Positions 18,929 to 27,612 are shown, numbered from the stretch's first letter. The stretch is DNA of 64,000 bases from Oceanispirochaeta crateris (GCF_008329965.1 NZ_CP036150.1:1426001-1490000), one strand, 5' to 3'. The notes: generated by a model not told the origin, from the sequence alone. Numbers and translations are program-made.

Positions 18929-19531
18929 TTAGGAGCTGAGTTCAACAATGGCTCTTCGCAGGATTTCCTGCTCTTTCTTATCGGGACCCAAAGATGCAAT
19001 ATCTTCGTCCTTCATGAGATTTTTGACAATAGAAAGAACCTTCCTTTTTTCAAATCCCATGGCTGTGAGAGACTCTACCCACTCAGATTCTGGGCCATGT
19101 GAACTGGTACCACCACTGTCAGCATCTTCCCAGCTGAGTTTTCCTCTGAGTTGAAGCAGTATTTTCTGAGCCGTTTTCTTACCGAGTCCCGGCAATGAAG
19201 CAAGCCCCTCTAAATTTTCTTCTTCCAGATAGAGCATCAATTGATCGGGACGAACCGCTGAAAGAATTTTAATGGCTCCCTTGGGACCAACCCCGCTGAC
19301 CGAAATCAAATCTAAAAATAAGAACCGCTCTTTGACACTTGAAAAACCATATAGGGCCATTTGATCTTCTTTATGATAGAGCCAGGTGAAGATCCGAGCT
19401 TGATTTCCAACGGCGGGCAGAGACGATATGCTGATTCCTGAGGAGATGATCTGCCACTCCATTCCATGGTTTTCCATACAAATCCAGGAATCCCCTTTTT
19501 CAGTGATGACTCCGTTAATACTGTTTATCAA
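18929..19531 (-). CDS. ruvA: Holliday junction DNA-binding protein RuvA
   Basis: A 200-residue protein starting at a TTG (19529-19531) with a perfect AGGAGG 6 nt upstream. This gives the expected N-terminus (INSINGVITEKGD); the longer open frame upstream is not family-like. Domain I is an OB fold; domain II has two helix-hairpin-helix motifs (LISVSGVGPKGAIKIL and LASLPGLGKKTAQKILLQLRGKL); domain III, which binds RuvB, is at about 150-200. The start overlaps the ruvC stop (TTGA), so the two are translationally coupled. Confidence 0.95.
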   Translation of the reverse strand: MINSINGVITEKGDSWICMENHGMEWQIISSGISISSLPAVGNQARIFTWLYHKEDQMALYGFSSVKERFLFLDLISVSGVGPKGAIKILSAVRPDQLMLYLEEENLEGLASLPGLGKKTAQKILLQLRGKLSWEDADSGGTSSHGPESEWVESLTAMGFEKRKVLSIVKNLMKDEDIASLGPDKKEQEILRRAIVELSS

Positions 19532-20007
19532 GACAATCCTCCTGAATGGGCATGACATAAAGCGGCAGCCAATGCATCGGCAGCATGATCAGGCCGCGGA
19601 ACATCCTTAAGCTTTAATAATAGGGCAACCATGGACTGAACCTGATGCTTGTCGGCTCTGCCAGTTCCGACAACGGCTTGTTTTATCTGCAATGGAGTAT
19701 ACTCCCCCACAGTCAGATGATGTTTTGCCATACATAAAATGAGCGCACCCCTGGCTTCAGCAACAGGCATGGCAGAACTAACATTTTTGGCAAAATACAG
19801 AGTTTCTATGCCGGCAGTAACAGGATTATACTCTTTGATGACCCGGCCTAATTCCTCATAAAGACAAAGAAGCCGGTCGGTCATGGGTGACTTTGAATCA
19901 GTCTTGATCACACCATGAGCCACATACCGGCTTCGCATCCCATCATGAAGGATGATTCCCCAGCCGGCATGAGCCAGGCCAGGATCGATTCCCAGTACGG
20001 GAATCAT
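19528..20007 (-). CDS. ruvC: Crossover junction endodeoxyribonuclease RuvC
   Basis: A 159-residue Holliday junction resolvase. Catalytic acidic residues are in the expected places: VLGIDPGLAHAGWG (D7), GIETLYFAKN (E about 67) and RPDHAADALAAALCHA (two Asp near 139-142). It overlaps yebC by 4 bp upstream (ATGA at 20004-20007) and ruvA downstream, so yebC-ruvC-ruvA-ruvB-queA reads as one operon. Confidence 0.96.
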   Translation of the reverse strand: MIPVLGIDPGLAHAGWGIILHDGMRSRYVAHGVIKTDSKSPMTDRLLCLYEELGRVIKEYNPVTAGIETLYFAKNVSSAMPVAEARGALILCMAKHHLTVGEYTPLQIKQAVVGTGRADKHQVQSMVALLLKLKDVPRPDHAADALAAALCHAHSGGLS

Positions 20008-20747
20008 TCTTCCATTTCGAAATCAGCTGGAACTTCCAGATTGCTGGCAACATCCTGTACATCGTCATTGTCTTCCAGGCGGTCAATAAGACGTAAAACC
20101 TTAGCGGTATGCTCATTGTCCAAGGTAACAGTATTGTCTGAAACCATGGTAATTTCAGCACTCAGCTGTTCAAAGCCTGCTTCCTGAAGTGCTGTGAGAA
20201 CCGCCTCAAAATCGGCTGGATCTGTGACAACCTCGATTGTTCCATCTTCATTTGTCACATCTTCAGCACCGGCTTCCAGAGCAATCTCAAAGAGGGCATC
20301 AAAATCAATATCTTCTGCACTATAAGCAATAATTCCCTTTCTGGTAAACTGATAGGAAACGGCACCAGTAGTGGCTAATGATCCGCCCCCCTTACTCAGA
20401 ATGGACCTGACATCGGCGGCTGTTCTATTTTTATTGTCTGTCAGAGTAGAAATAAGAAGTCCTACTCCCCCAGGGGCGTATGCTTCATACTGAAGCTCAA
20501 TATAATCGACCCCATCCAAATCACCAGTACCCTTTTTAATGGCTTTATCGATATTATCTTTGGGCATATTGGCTGCTTTAGCTTTTAATACGACAGTTCT
20601 CAAAGCCGCATTTGTTTCAATGTCACCGCCACCCATCCGGGCTGCCACATTGATTTCCTTGATAATTTTTGTAAAGAGTTTACCCCTTTTTGCATCAAGT
20701 GCACCTTTTTTGTGCTTTATGGATGCCCATTTGCTATGTCCTGACAT
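20004..20747 (-). CDS. yebC: YebC/PmpR-family translation/transcription regulator
   Basis: A 247-residue protein beginning SGHSKWASIKHKKGALDAKR, the near-invariant YebC/TACO1 N-terminus, followed by GPxG-type central strands (AYAPGGVGLLISTLTDNKNRT) and an acidic C-terminus. Family members have been described as DNA-binding regulators and, more recently, as ribosome-associated factors that relieve stalling at proline stretches. First gene of the ruv group in many bacteria, as here; AAGGAG sits before the ATG. Confidence 0.95.
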   Translation of the reverse strand: MSGHSKWASIKHKKGALDAKRGKLFTKIIKEINVAARMGGGDIETNAALRTVVLKAKAANMPKDNIDKAIKKGTGDLDGVDYIELQYEAYAPGGVGLLISTLTDNKNRTAADVRSILSKGGGSLATTGAVSYQFTRKGIIAYSAEDIDFDALFEIALEAGAEDVTNEDGTIEVVTDPADFEAVLTALQEAGFEQLSAEITMVSDNTVTLDNEHTAKVLRLIDRLEDNDDVQDVASNLEVPADFEMEE

Positions 20748-20795
20748 TATATCTCCTTAAAATCCAACGATTAACGGTATTTCTAAATCCAGTAA

Positions 20796-20825
20796 AAAAT
20801 AACACAATGAAAATTAGGCTGTCAA
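20796..20825 (-). promoter_or_regulatory. Candidate promoter for yebC-ruvCAB-queA
   Basis: On the minus strand: consensus TTGACA (20820-20825), 18-bp spacer, TATTTT (20796-20801; 4 of 6 matches). It lies in the 90-bp gap between hemW and yebC, about 49 nt before the yebC start codon. Confidence 0.55.
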
Positions 20826-20837
20826 GAATCAGCAAGC

Positions 20838-22022
20838 CTATTCAGATGGCCAGTTCAGAGTAAAAGCACACTTTTGTTTGTCCAGTTCTTCAAAGATAGA
20901 AATCAAAATGGAATTGAGCAGATTCATTCCACGCCTGCTGGGGCGCAAGGAAAAACCATCATAGATTAAACAATCAGCCTCTACCCATCTCTTTATAGAA
21001 TGGGGGAAAAGTTCAGTGATTTCCCATCCAAAAATATTTTTTATCTGCTGTGATGAAACTCCCTCGGAGAGACGGAGTCCCATAAGCAGAGTGTCTTTCA
21101 GACAATCCAGAACCTCAATTGTTTCACTTTCCTCATATGAAAAATGGCCTTGAGAATATCCTTGGGCATCAGCCTTTGTTCTGAAACGCTTGATTTTCCC
21201 ATCTGAATTTTTAAGCATGGAGACAGCCGAGGGTCCAGATCCTAGATAGGGTTCCAGTTTCCAATAACTGCTGTTATGAATACTCTTCTTTCCCTTACGG
21301 CAAAAATTGGAAATTTCATAGCGGTCATACCCTTCTCCCTCAAGGATTTTACACCCAGTTTCCCAGGCCAAATCATTATCTTCTTCAAGAAGACCATTTC
21401 GACGGGACCATTGATCCTTCAAAACTGTCCCATTTTCAAGTATCAGGCTATACCAGGAAATGTGATCGGGATGCCAGTTCACTGCTTCTTTTAGATCCTG
21501 AATTTGATCTTGTTGAGTCATGCCAGGAAGTCCTTGAATAAGATCAATATTCAAATCAAAACATGAAGCATCATGAAGCTGTGTCAAAGCGTTGAGGATC
21601 AAACTCCGACTGCTTTGCCTTCCGGCCTTTTTAAGGAAAGCATCCTGAAAGGACTGAACCCCTAAACTGATCCTGGTGATCCCCATGGATTTCCATGCAT
21701 CAATTCTATCTCGAGTCACATTGGATGGATTACACTCAAGAGTGACTTCACCGGGCAGAACTCCCTTATTCAGTTTTCTCACCTGGGCGAGAAGAAGGGA
21801 TAATCCCTTAATGCTGACTAATCCGGGAGTACCGCCTCCCAGATATAGAGTCTTAAAACTATCAACATTATAATCGCTTGTAAGTGAATAAATTTGCAGA
21901 GGAATCTGCTCTAAAAGCGCATCTTGAATAGAAGAATTGCAGACTGAATAAAAATCACAATAGTCGCACTTTCTTTTACAGAAGGGAATGTGAATGTATA
22001 AAGCAGTCTGATAAGGCTTCAT
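20838..22022 (-). CDS. hemW: HemW-like radical SAM protein (coproporphyrinogen III oxidase-like)
   Basis: A 394-residue radical SAM protein. The cluster motif CKRKCDYC (CxxxCxxC) is at about 18-25 in YIHIPFCKRKCDYCDFYS; GGGTPGLVS and the HemW-like C-terminal winged domain follow. HemW proteins bind heme and are probably heme chaperones; they lack a residue set needed for true HemN activity. No other heme genes are in the window. I chose the ATG at 22020-22022, which overlaps the upstream signal peptidase stop (ATGA); the longer frame enters that gene. Confidence 0.88.
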   Translation of the reverse strand: MKPYQTALYIHIPFCKRKCDYCDFYSVCNSSIQDALLEQIPLQIYSLTSDYNVDSFKTLYLGGGTPGLVSIKGLSLLLAQVRKLNKGVLPGEVTLECNPSNVTRDRIDAWKSMGITRISLGVQSFQDAFLKKAGRQSSRSLILNALTQLHDASCFDLNIDLIQGLPGMTQQDQIQDLKEAVNWHPDHISWYSLILENGTVLKDQWSRRNGLLEEDNDLAWETGCKILEGEGYDRYEISNFCRKGKKSIHNSSYWKLEPYLGSGPSAVSMLKNSDGKIKRFRTKADAQGYSQGHFSYEESETIEVLDCLKDTLLMGLRLSEGVSSQQIKNIFGWEITELFPHSIKRWVEADCLIYDGFSLRPSRRGMNLLNSILISIFEELDKQKCAFTLNWPSE

Positions 22023-22762
22023 AAAAAGGAAAAACCAGAAAGTGGCCAGTATCTGAAAAAGACTTTTCCAATGATTCGGTCTTCTTTCAAGGGGCCCCAA
22101 AAAAAGGAATCACTGCCTGAACCTCTATTGTCACTGAGAACCCAATATTCTCCATCTGACAACTCATATTCCTGAATACTTCCATCCAGAGGATATCCTG
22201 TTTTCCAGCCCTCTGGTGCTTGAATCGTATTCACCTTATATTTGACCTTTAAAACCTCTTCTTCGGGTGAGAAATATTTTTCACCCGGTATTTTCAGATA
22301 GACTTTTTGATCTACGGTCCTTATGGTATCCCCTGGCAGAGCAATGACCCTTTTAACCATCTTATCCGTCTCCCAATTGTAACGAGAATAGGAACTCAAT
22401 TGAAATTTCTGGAAGGAGAAAAATCTGATCACGGGATTGATAATTTCAATGATCCTTTGATTTTTCCGATAGTAAGGCGGAGAAATAACAAGTAGGTCCC
22501 CCCTGGATATATCAGAATTGGCCTTGATCAGAACCCGGCTTTGAGTATCAACGAGGAATCGAGAATAAAGGATGCGGTCTCCCTCGAATAAAAGAGGTTC
22601 CATAGAAGAGGAGACGACTTTTAAAGGAGTTGAAACAGAATTGCTGAAAAAAAGGTAGAGAGAAAAGAAAACCACGAGAGAAATGGCCCTTCTCACCCTT
22701 TTTGCCGCAATCGCCTTCCGTTCTTTATAGGAGACAGCCTTTCGGGATGAACTGGACAACAC
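22019..22762 (-). CDS. Signal peptidase I (second of a tandem pair)
   Basis: A 247-residue membrane protease. A transmembrane segment (about 30-48) precedes the nucleophile region SSSMEPLLFEGDRILYSR; the general-base lysine is in MVKRVIALPGDTIR. The box E equivalent is SDNRGSGSDSFFWGPL, with Ser replacing the usual Gly and no Asp-Ser-Arg triad. It starts with GTG at 22760-22762, overlapping the TAG of the upstream signal peptidase by one base. Signal peptidase I removes signal peptides from secreted proteins. Divergence from its neighbour suggests different substrates. Confidence 0.88.
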   Translation of the reverse strand: MLSSSSRKAVSYKERKAIAAKRVRRAISLVVFFSLYLFFSNSVSTPLKVVSSSMEPLLFEGDRILYSRFLVDTQSRVLIKANSDISRGDLLVISPPYYRKNQRIIEIINPVIRFFSFQKFQLSSYSRYNWETDKMVKRVIALPGDTIRTVDQKVYLKIPGEKYFSPEEEVLKVKYKVNTIQAPEGWKTGYPLDGSIQEYELSDGEYWVLSDNRGSGSDSFFWGPLKEDRIIGKVFFRYWPLSGFSFL

Positions 22763-23742
22763 TACCGAATAATCCCGGCTCTACCGGCCGGCCAATACTT
22801 AAACATGGCACGTCCCAGTACTTTATTCTTAGGAATAGATCCAAAATAGCGGCCATCATTTGAATTATCCCTGTTATCTCCCATAGGAAGAACCCAGCCC
22901 GGCGGCACGTAATACCCCGTAACCATTGACTTTCTCCAACGGGCAGAAGCAGCAGTATTATACGGTTGTATTTCAAATTTCTTTTTTTGTCTCCATAAAT
23001 CCATTTCCAGGGGATCTTTATAATCTATCTGATCTATTTTTGACGCCATATTTCGAAGACTGGCGGGTATAACCAGTCCTTCTTCCTGTAGAGTATAGGC
23101 TTCTCCATAGGCTTTGAATACAGGGTATTCAGACGGGTCAATCATCCTCTTGTTACCATAGGATAAACCGGAAATTTTCTTAAAATCTTCTTCATCGAGA
23201 AAATGACTCTCCCCCATTGCCTTAATTTGAAGATTCCCCTGGTACTGACGGTAAATATCACCATCCTGGGCTATCTGTCTTTTAATTAGAAAATGAGCTT
23301 TAGGGTTGCCGTTTTCATCCTTGTCAATGTCCACCATAGACAGGGTAAGCATATATATGACCCTTTGCATAATATCAAAGACGGGTCCTCTGGAGAGATA
23401 AACAGGATTTTCAAAAATAATGACTTCCCCTCTTTGAGGAATTTTGAATCCAGGAACTTTCGCCATTCCAGGCAACAGCTCAGGCCCATATAGAAGTTTA
23501 TTGACGAAGATACGATCTTTAATGAGAAGTGTATCCTTCATTGAACCTGAAGGAATCTGATAGGCCTGAAAGAGGTACTGATTGATCAGTAAAACAACCA
23601 TGGCGGCCCAAAGAAAGGCTTCGATCCAATCGAGAATAGGATTCTTTGCCTGCTGCTTTTTCTTTTTCTTATAGATTCTGATTTTTCTATTCGTAAGGAT
23701 TTTCTCTGTGAATCCCACAAGTTTTATTGAGAATGAATTCAT
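22762..23742 (-). CDS. lepB: Signal peptidase I (first of a tandem pair, with a large insert)
   Basis: A 326-residue signal peptidase I. After a basic N-terminus (KKKKKQQ) and a transmembrane helix (about 38-58), the Ser nucleophile lies in YQIPSGSMKDTLLIKDRIFVNK; the Lys base is in FLIKRQIAQDGDIYR, and box E is MGDNRDNSNDGRYFGSI. Compared with its neighbour it has an extra segment of about 85 residues between the lysine box and box E. Ribosome site AAGGA precedes the ATG. Co-transcribed with the second copy and hemW. Confidence 0.93.
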   Translation of the reverse strand: MNSFSIKLVGFTEKILTNRKIRIYKKKKKQQAKNPILDWIEAFLWAAMVVLLINQYLFQAYQIPSGSMKDTLLIKDRIFVNKLLYGPELLPGMAKVPGFKIPQRGEVIIFENPVYLSRGPVFDIMQRVIYMLTLSMVDIDKDENGNPKAHFLIKRQIAQDGDIYRQYQGNLQIKAMGESHFLDEEDFKKISGLSYGNKRMIDPSEYPVFKAYGEAYTLQEEGLVIPASLRNMASKIDQIDYKDPLEMDLWRQKKKFEIQPYNTAASARWRKSMVTGYYVPPGWVLPMGDNRDNSNDGRYFGSIPKNKVLGRAMFKYWPAGRAGIIR

Positions 23743-23795
23743 ACGTTTTCCTTAAGAGGAAGTTTAAACTGAAAATTACCACAGAAGCCTCTGCG

Positions 23796-23824
23796 TTGAC
23801 AAGTCACTACAGTCTTCCTATAAT
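23796..23824 (+). promoter_or_regulatory. Perfect-consensus promoter 6 nt from the start codon
   Basis: TTGACA (23796-23801), 17-bp spacer, TATAAT (23819-23824), then CCTGCT and ATG at 23831. The predicted start site coincides with the start codon, implying a leaderless mRNA; no Shine-Dalgarno sequence is present. Confidence 0.85.
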
Positions 23825-23830
23825 CCTGCT

Positions 23831-25354
23831 ATGAAGAGAATTGAGCTGTCAGAGGACGAACTGAAGGAACAGAAAGTTAGCCTAAAACCAATATTTGGAA
23901 TCCAACCGGTATCGTATATTAAATATGTGTACCTTAGTCTTGGATTATTGGCGTTATTTCTGATTTTTTTCATGCCTGGACTCATAAAAAATGGTACATA
24001 TTATCGCTTTTCCTCCACCCCTCAAGGGGCATCGGTTTATGTGGATGATATACGATTAGGAGCCACTCCTGGTCTATATTTCGTTCCCAGAGGCGAGAGA
24101 AAAATTGTCATAAAAACCCCTTATCACGAACTGTTTTCACAAGATGTAAATGTAAAAGGACGTGTATGGGGAACTCTCTTCCTCAAAAGAAAGAAAGATT
24201 TCAGGGCTGATTTGAATTTCAACCTGACAAGAGAAGCGTTGAACCTAGAACATGAAAATACGGCATCCTGGTTTCAGTCAGACGAGGGTTACAGCTCTCA
24301 TCCGGTTCCTCCTCTCATGACATCTCTCATAAAAGGATATTATAGAAGCCCACAAAACAGCTCGGAGATCTCTGAATCCGATCTGCTCAACTATCATAGT
24401 TCACTTCTTCGCTCAGCCTACCGTTCTCAAGCCTATAAGGAATGGTTGGAAAGTGCAGTTCTTTTATCAACAAAGGGAAAGGTTCTAAACCCTAAGAGCT
24501 ATTTACAAGTGATTCAGGCAGGAATTGATTTTCTCAAAGAAAATCCTGGAAGCCAAGATATATTCAAAGAGTTCTATCCCCTCGATTCTATAGACCTTCC
24601 GGCACAGCAAAAAACACAGAGTCCATTGACGATCGAGGCAAAGTCATTAGTCTACCAACCTCTTCCAGAAGATCCATTGAAGTTCAGATCGGTTGGTACT
24701 TTAAACATTGAGACTCTGGACTACGATGTTTATGTCGCAGACAGGGAGATAACAAAGGGCTGGTATTCCCTGTTCCTCGATGACCACCCAGAATGGTCTC
24801 TATCGGCACTTCAAACCCTGATTGACAAGGATCTTGTAAACGAAAACTATCTAGAAGACTGGGATGGCTCAGTCGATATGCATGGTTCCAGAGAACCTCT
24901 CAGATATGTATCTTATCCTGCTTCCCAGGCCTTCTGTTCATGGCTACAGGATAGTTTCTTCAATACTGATGAAATGATTGTGAGATTGCCTAGTGAGTGG
25001 GAATGGGAAATCATTGCAAAAGCCAATGGCCTGGAGAATGGTGATCGTCCCTCTCAGAAAAACTTGGGTCCTTTAGAGGCTGGTTCTTTCCACTCTGGAA
25101 AACTAGAGCTTTATGATATGGATGGAAATCTTTGGGAATGGTGTGAAAACGGATTTGGCATGAACGATTCTTTTCTCTATAATACTCAATCAGCTAACAC
25201 TAAGAGTGAATTTATGTTTCCCGATTTTGCTGTCCGCGGTGGTAGCTGGGCCAATAATCCCGGTCAGGTAGAATTGGAGACAAGAGGATCACAACCAGCC
25301 TCATGGTGTACAGCCTATGTTGGTTTTCGTCCCTTGCTGCTTGTTAAAAGGTAA
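23831..25354 (+). CDS. PEGA-domain and formylglycine-generating-enzyme-like (FGE/SUMF1) membrane protein
   Basis: A 507-residue protein with a transmembrane helix (about 32-52), a PEGA-like domain right after it (about 58-105, FSSTPQGASVYVDDIRLGAT), a central helical part, and a C-terminal FGE-sulfatase-type domain (about 295-505). The latter shows REITKGWYSLFLDD, LPSEWEWEIIAKANG, LYDMDGNLWEWCENG, VRGGSWANNP and VGFRPLL. True FGEs need a Cys pair near the C-terminus; I see only one Cys there (SWCTAYVGF), so catalysis of formylglycine formation is unlikely. The FGE fold probably serves binding or surface display. smpB follows after 5 bp. Divergent from lepB. Confidence 0.85.
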   Translation: MKRIELSEDELKEQKVSLKPIFGIQPVSYIKYVYLSLGLLALFLIFFMPGLIKNGTYYRFSSTPQGASVYVDDIRLGATPGLYFVPRGERKIVIKTPYHELFSQDVNVKGRVWGTLFLKRKKDFRADLNFNLTREALNLEHENTASWFQSDEGYSSHPVPPLMTSLIKGYYRSPQNSSEISESDLLNYHSSLLRSAYRSQAYKEWLESAVLLSTKGKVLNPKSYLQVIQAGIDFLKENPGSQDIFKEFYPLDSIDLPAQQKTQSPLTIEAKSLVYQPLPEDPLKFRSVGTLNIETLDYDVYVADREITKGWYSLFLDDHPEWSLSALQTLIDKDLVNENYLEDWDGSVDMHGSREPLRYVSYPASQAFCSWLQDSFFNTDEMIVRLPSEWEWEIIAKANGLENGDRPSQKNLGPLEAGSFHSGKLELYDMDGNLWEWCENGFGMNDSFLYNTQSANTKSEFMFPDFAVRGGSWANNPGQVELETRGSQPASWCTAYVGFRPLLLVKR

Positions 25355-25359
25355 AATAA

Positions 25360-25827
25360 ATGTCAAAGAAAAAGAAAACCCCATCCAATGTGCTGGGAGA
25401 GAATAGAAAAGCACGCCATAACTATACGATTTCAGAAAGCATCGAGTGTGGCATTGTCCTGAAGGGCACAGAAGTTAAATCTATAAAAATTGGTAAATTC
25501 TCCTTTCCTGATTCATTTTGTGAAATCAGCAATGGCGAGCTTTATATTAAAAACCTTCAGATAACACCCTATGACTTTGGAAACATCAATAACCATCATG
25601 TGGATGGCGTTAGAAAATTACTGGCCCATAAAATGGAAATCAACAAACTTGAGCGTAAAATCGTTGAAAAAGGATTTACGCTGATCCCACTCAAATTTTA
25701 TCTGAAGAATGGCAGAGTCAAGGTGGATGTTGGTGTTTGTAAGGGTAAAAAAATGTATGATAAGCGTGCTACCATCAAAGAGAAAGATATAAAACGAGAT
25801 ACAGAGAGAGTCTTCCGGATAAAATAA
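25360..25827 (+). CDS. smpB: SsrA-binding protein SmpB
   Basis: A 155-residue tmRNA partner that places tmRNA in the A site of stalled ribosomes. Typical features: NRKARHNYTISESIECGIVLKGTEVKSI (about 13-40) and a basic C-terminal tail (YDKRATIKEKDIKRDTER) that enters the mRNA channel. It begins 5 bp after the upstream gene, using AAAGG inside that gene's end as ribosome site. The tmRNA gene follows 76 bp downstream, a common pairing. Confidence 0.97.
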   Translation: MSKKKKTPSNVLGENRKARHNYTISESIECGIVLKGTEVKSIKIGKFSFPDSFCEISNGELYIKNLQITPYDFGNINNHHVDGVRKLLAHKMEINKLERKIVEKGFTLIPLKFYLKNGRVKVDVGVCKGKKMYDKRATIKEKDIKRDTERVFRIK

Positions 25828-25855
25828 AGAGTCATTCAGACCAGGTAAATCCATA

Positions 25856-25884
25856 TTGACTCAGTGGACGAATCTCATTATGAT
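25856..25884 (+). promoter_or_regulatory. Promoter of the tmRNA gene
   Basis: TTGACT (25856-25861), 17-bp spacer, TATGAT (25879-25884). The predicted start is about 12 nt upstream of the mature 5' end at 25904. Confidence 0.7.
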
Positions 25885-25903
25885 GACTTCACACTAGATT
25901 CAC

Positions 25904-26284
25904 GGGGGTGTCAAGGTTTCGACTGTTGGATACCGTTTGTCGGGTTGCAGGTGGAGCGTTATCTCCTTAAACTGTCAAAATTTTTAAGTGCCAAAAAAGA
26001 AGACGTTGTTGTCGTTTCTTTCGACAACACAGCACTTACACTCGCAGCTTAATATAAGTTAGCGACGGGCACCTTAGGCGCCGTTCTGAGCTTGAGACTG
26101 TCCGCCAGAAATCAGGACTTTACCTTTTCTTCCGTCCGGGGAGGGAGAGGGACAATTTTCCGGAAGTAGGATTTTGCAGGGTTGTTTTCTCCTCTCGTAA
26201 AATCCGAATCACCAAGTAGAGACTAAACCTGTAGAGGCCTTGCTTGCGCCCAATAGGACGCGGGTTCGATTCCCGCCACCTCCA
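25904..26284 (+). ncRNA. ssrA: Transfer-messenger RNA (tmRNA, ssrA)
   Basis: About 381 nt. The 5' end GGGGGTG pairs with 3' CACCTCC to form the seven-pair acceptor stem (one G-U); the conserved GTCAAGGTTTCGAC follows the 5' end, and the T-arm GCGGGTTCGATTCCCGC precedes the 3' end. CCA is not encoded. The resume codon is GCC at 25990; the tag reads AKKEDVVVVSFDNTALTLAA and stops at TAA 26050-26052. The -LAA end is the expected ClpXP degron. It rescues stalled ribosomes with SmpB, encoded just upstream. Confidence 0.95.
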
Positions 26285-26288
26285 TTAA

Positions 26289-26326
26289 AAAGAGATTGTT
26301 CAGCTCACGGAACAATCTCTTTTTTA
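26289..26326 (+). terminator. Terminator after tmRNA, probably bidirectional
   Basis: 11-bp stem AGAGATTGTTC (26291-26301) with GAACAATCTCT (26310-26320), followed by six T on the plus strand; the reverse strand also has a T run, so it can end the convergent aldo/keto reductase gene too. Confidence 0.9.
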
Positions 26327-26389
26327 TTTGTAAAGAGATACCGCAGTAGCAAAATCAGACGGAGATCCTCTTTACTATGGATGAAAAAC

Positions 26390-27418
26390 TTATTTGAATT
26401 TACTGGATTGCGCCCATAGGTTAACACCACCATCAACAGCATATGAATCTATCGATTTCAACTCTTCTTCTGTAAAGTCAATGTTATCAAAAGCCTTAAT
26501 GTTCTCAACAATCTGTTCTGACCTACTGGCACCGATCAACACGCTTGTAACGGCGGGTTGCCTGGCAATCCATGCAAGAGCCATCTGTGCAAGACTCTGA
26601 CCTCTGTTTTGCGCCAGTGCATTGAGCTTTTTAATGTGTTCCAGATTAGCTTCATTTAAGAATGTATCCTTCTTAAAACTTTCAGCTTTTAAGGCCCGTG
26701 AATCCGCCGGAACACCATTGAGGTATTTATCAGTCAAAAGTCCCTGAGCCAGTGGTGTAAATGGTATACAACCAATCCCTTCAGAAAGGAGTGTATCCAA
26801 AAGTTTTTCTTCAACCCATCTGTTTAACATTGAATAGGAAGGCTGATGGATTAGAACCGGAACTCCCATGCCTTTAAGAATACGAGAAGCTTCTAGAGTC
26901 TTTTCAGCTGAATAAGATGAGATTCCCGCATAAAGGGCCTTCCCCTGTTTCACAGCGCTTGCCAAAGCACCCATTGTTTCCTCAAGGGGGGTGTCGGGAT
27001 CAAATCTATGAGAATAAAAGATATCTACATAATCTAGACCCATTCGTTTCAAACTCTGATCAAGACTGGTCAAAAGATATTTTCTAGACCCCCATTCTCC
27101 ATAGGGCCCCGGCCACATTAAATATCCGGCCTTTGTAGAAATAACCAATTCATCACGATAGGAAGCTAAATCACTCTTCAGAATTTTCCCAAAGTTTTCT
27201 TCTGCAGATCCGGCGGGAGGACCATAATTATTTGCCAGATCAAAATGGGTAATGCCATGGTCAAATGCAGTGAAAAGAAGATCCTTTGCCTTTTCTAAGG
27301 GTGTATCAAATCCAAAATTATGCCAAAGACCGAGGGAGATAATGGGTAGTTTTAATCCACTTTTACCGCATTTTCTGTAAATCATGTCATCATACCGTTT
27401 ACTGTCAGCTACATACAT
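26390..27418 (-). CDS. Aldo/keto reductase (MgrA/YghZ-like)
   Basis: A 342-residue NADPH-dependent reductase of the AKR14-like group. The N-terminus YVADSKRYDDMIYRKCGKSG is characteristic of the YghZ/MgrA subfamily (L-glyceraldehyde-3-phosphate and methylglyoxal reductases). Catalytic Asp, Tyr, Lys and His are in DLANNYGPPAGSAEE, STKAGY and YSHRFDPDTPLEE. ATG chosen at 27416-27418 with AGGAG 8 nt upstream; an in-frame GTG three codons earlier has no ribosome site. Lies next to a MerR regulator and an iron alcohol dehydrogenase, suggesting carbonyl/aldehyde detoxification. Confidence 0.9.
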   Translation of the reverse strand: MYVADSKRYDDMIYRKCGKSGLKLPIISLGLWHNFGFDTPLEKAKDLLFTAFDHGITHFDLANNYGPPAGSAEENFGKILKSDLASYRDELVISTKAGYLMWPGPYGEWGSRKYLLTSLDQSLKRMGLDYVDIFYSHRFDPDTPLEETMGALASAVKQGKALYAGISSYSAEKTLEASRILKGMGVPVLIHQPSYSMLNRWVEEKLLDTLLSEGIGCIPFTPLAQGLLTDKYLNGVPADSRALKAESFKKDTFLNEANLEHIKKLNALAQNRGQSLAQMALAWIARQPAVTSVLIGASRSEQIVENIKAFDNIDFTEEELKSIDSYAVDGGVNLWAQSSKFK

Positions 27419-27612
27419 AAAATCCACTCCTATCCTTTCATTATATATATTTCATTATATACAATATTAATAAAGATTTGTTTTCTCTCTTGAATAAATC
27501 ACTCGAAAACCTTTTATTCCTCAATCAACTTGAACAATGCTGAATTGTAATCGTTTTAGATTATAAACTATCAGTCGCTGAGTCCTTTAATCCTGAACAA
27601 GAAAAATTCATT

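Noticed and set aside
25864..26052. 62-codon open frame
   Set aside because: It lies in the tmRNA gene; only its last 20 codons (the tag) are translated, after the resume codon.
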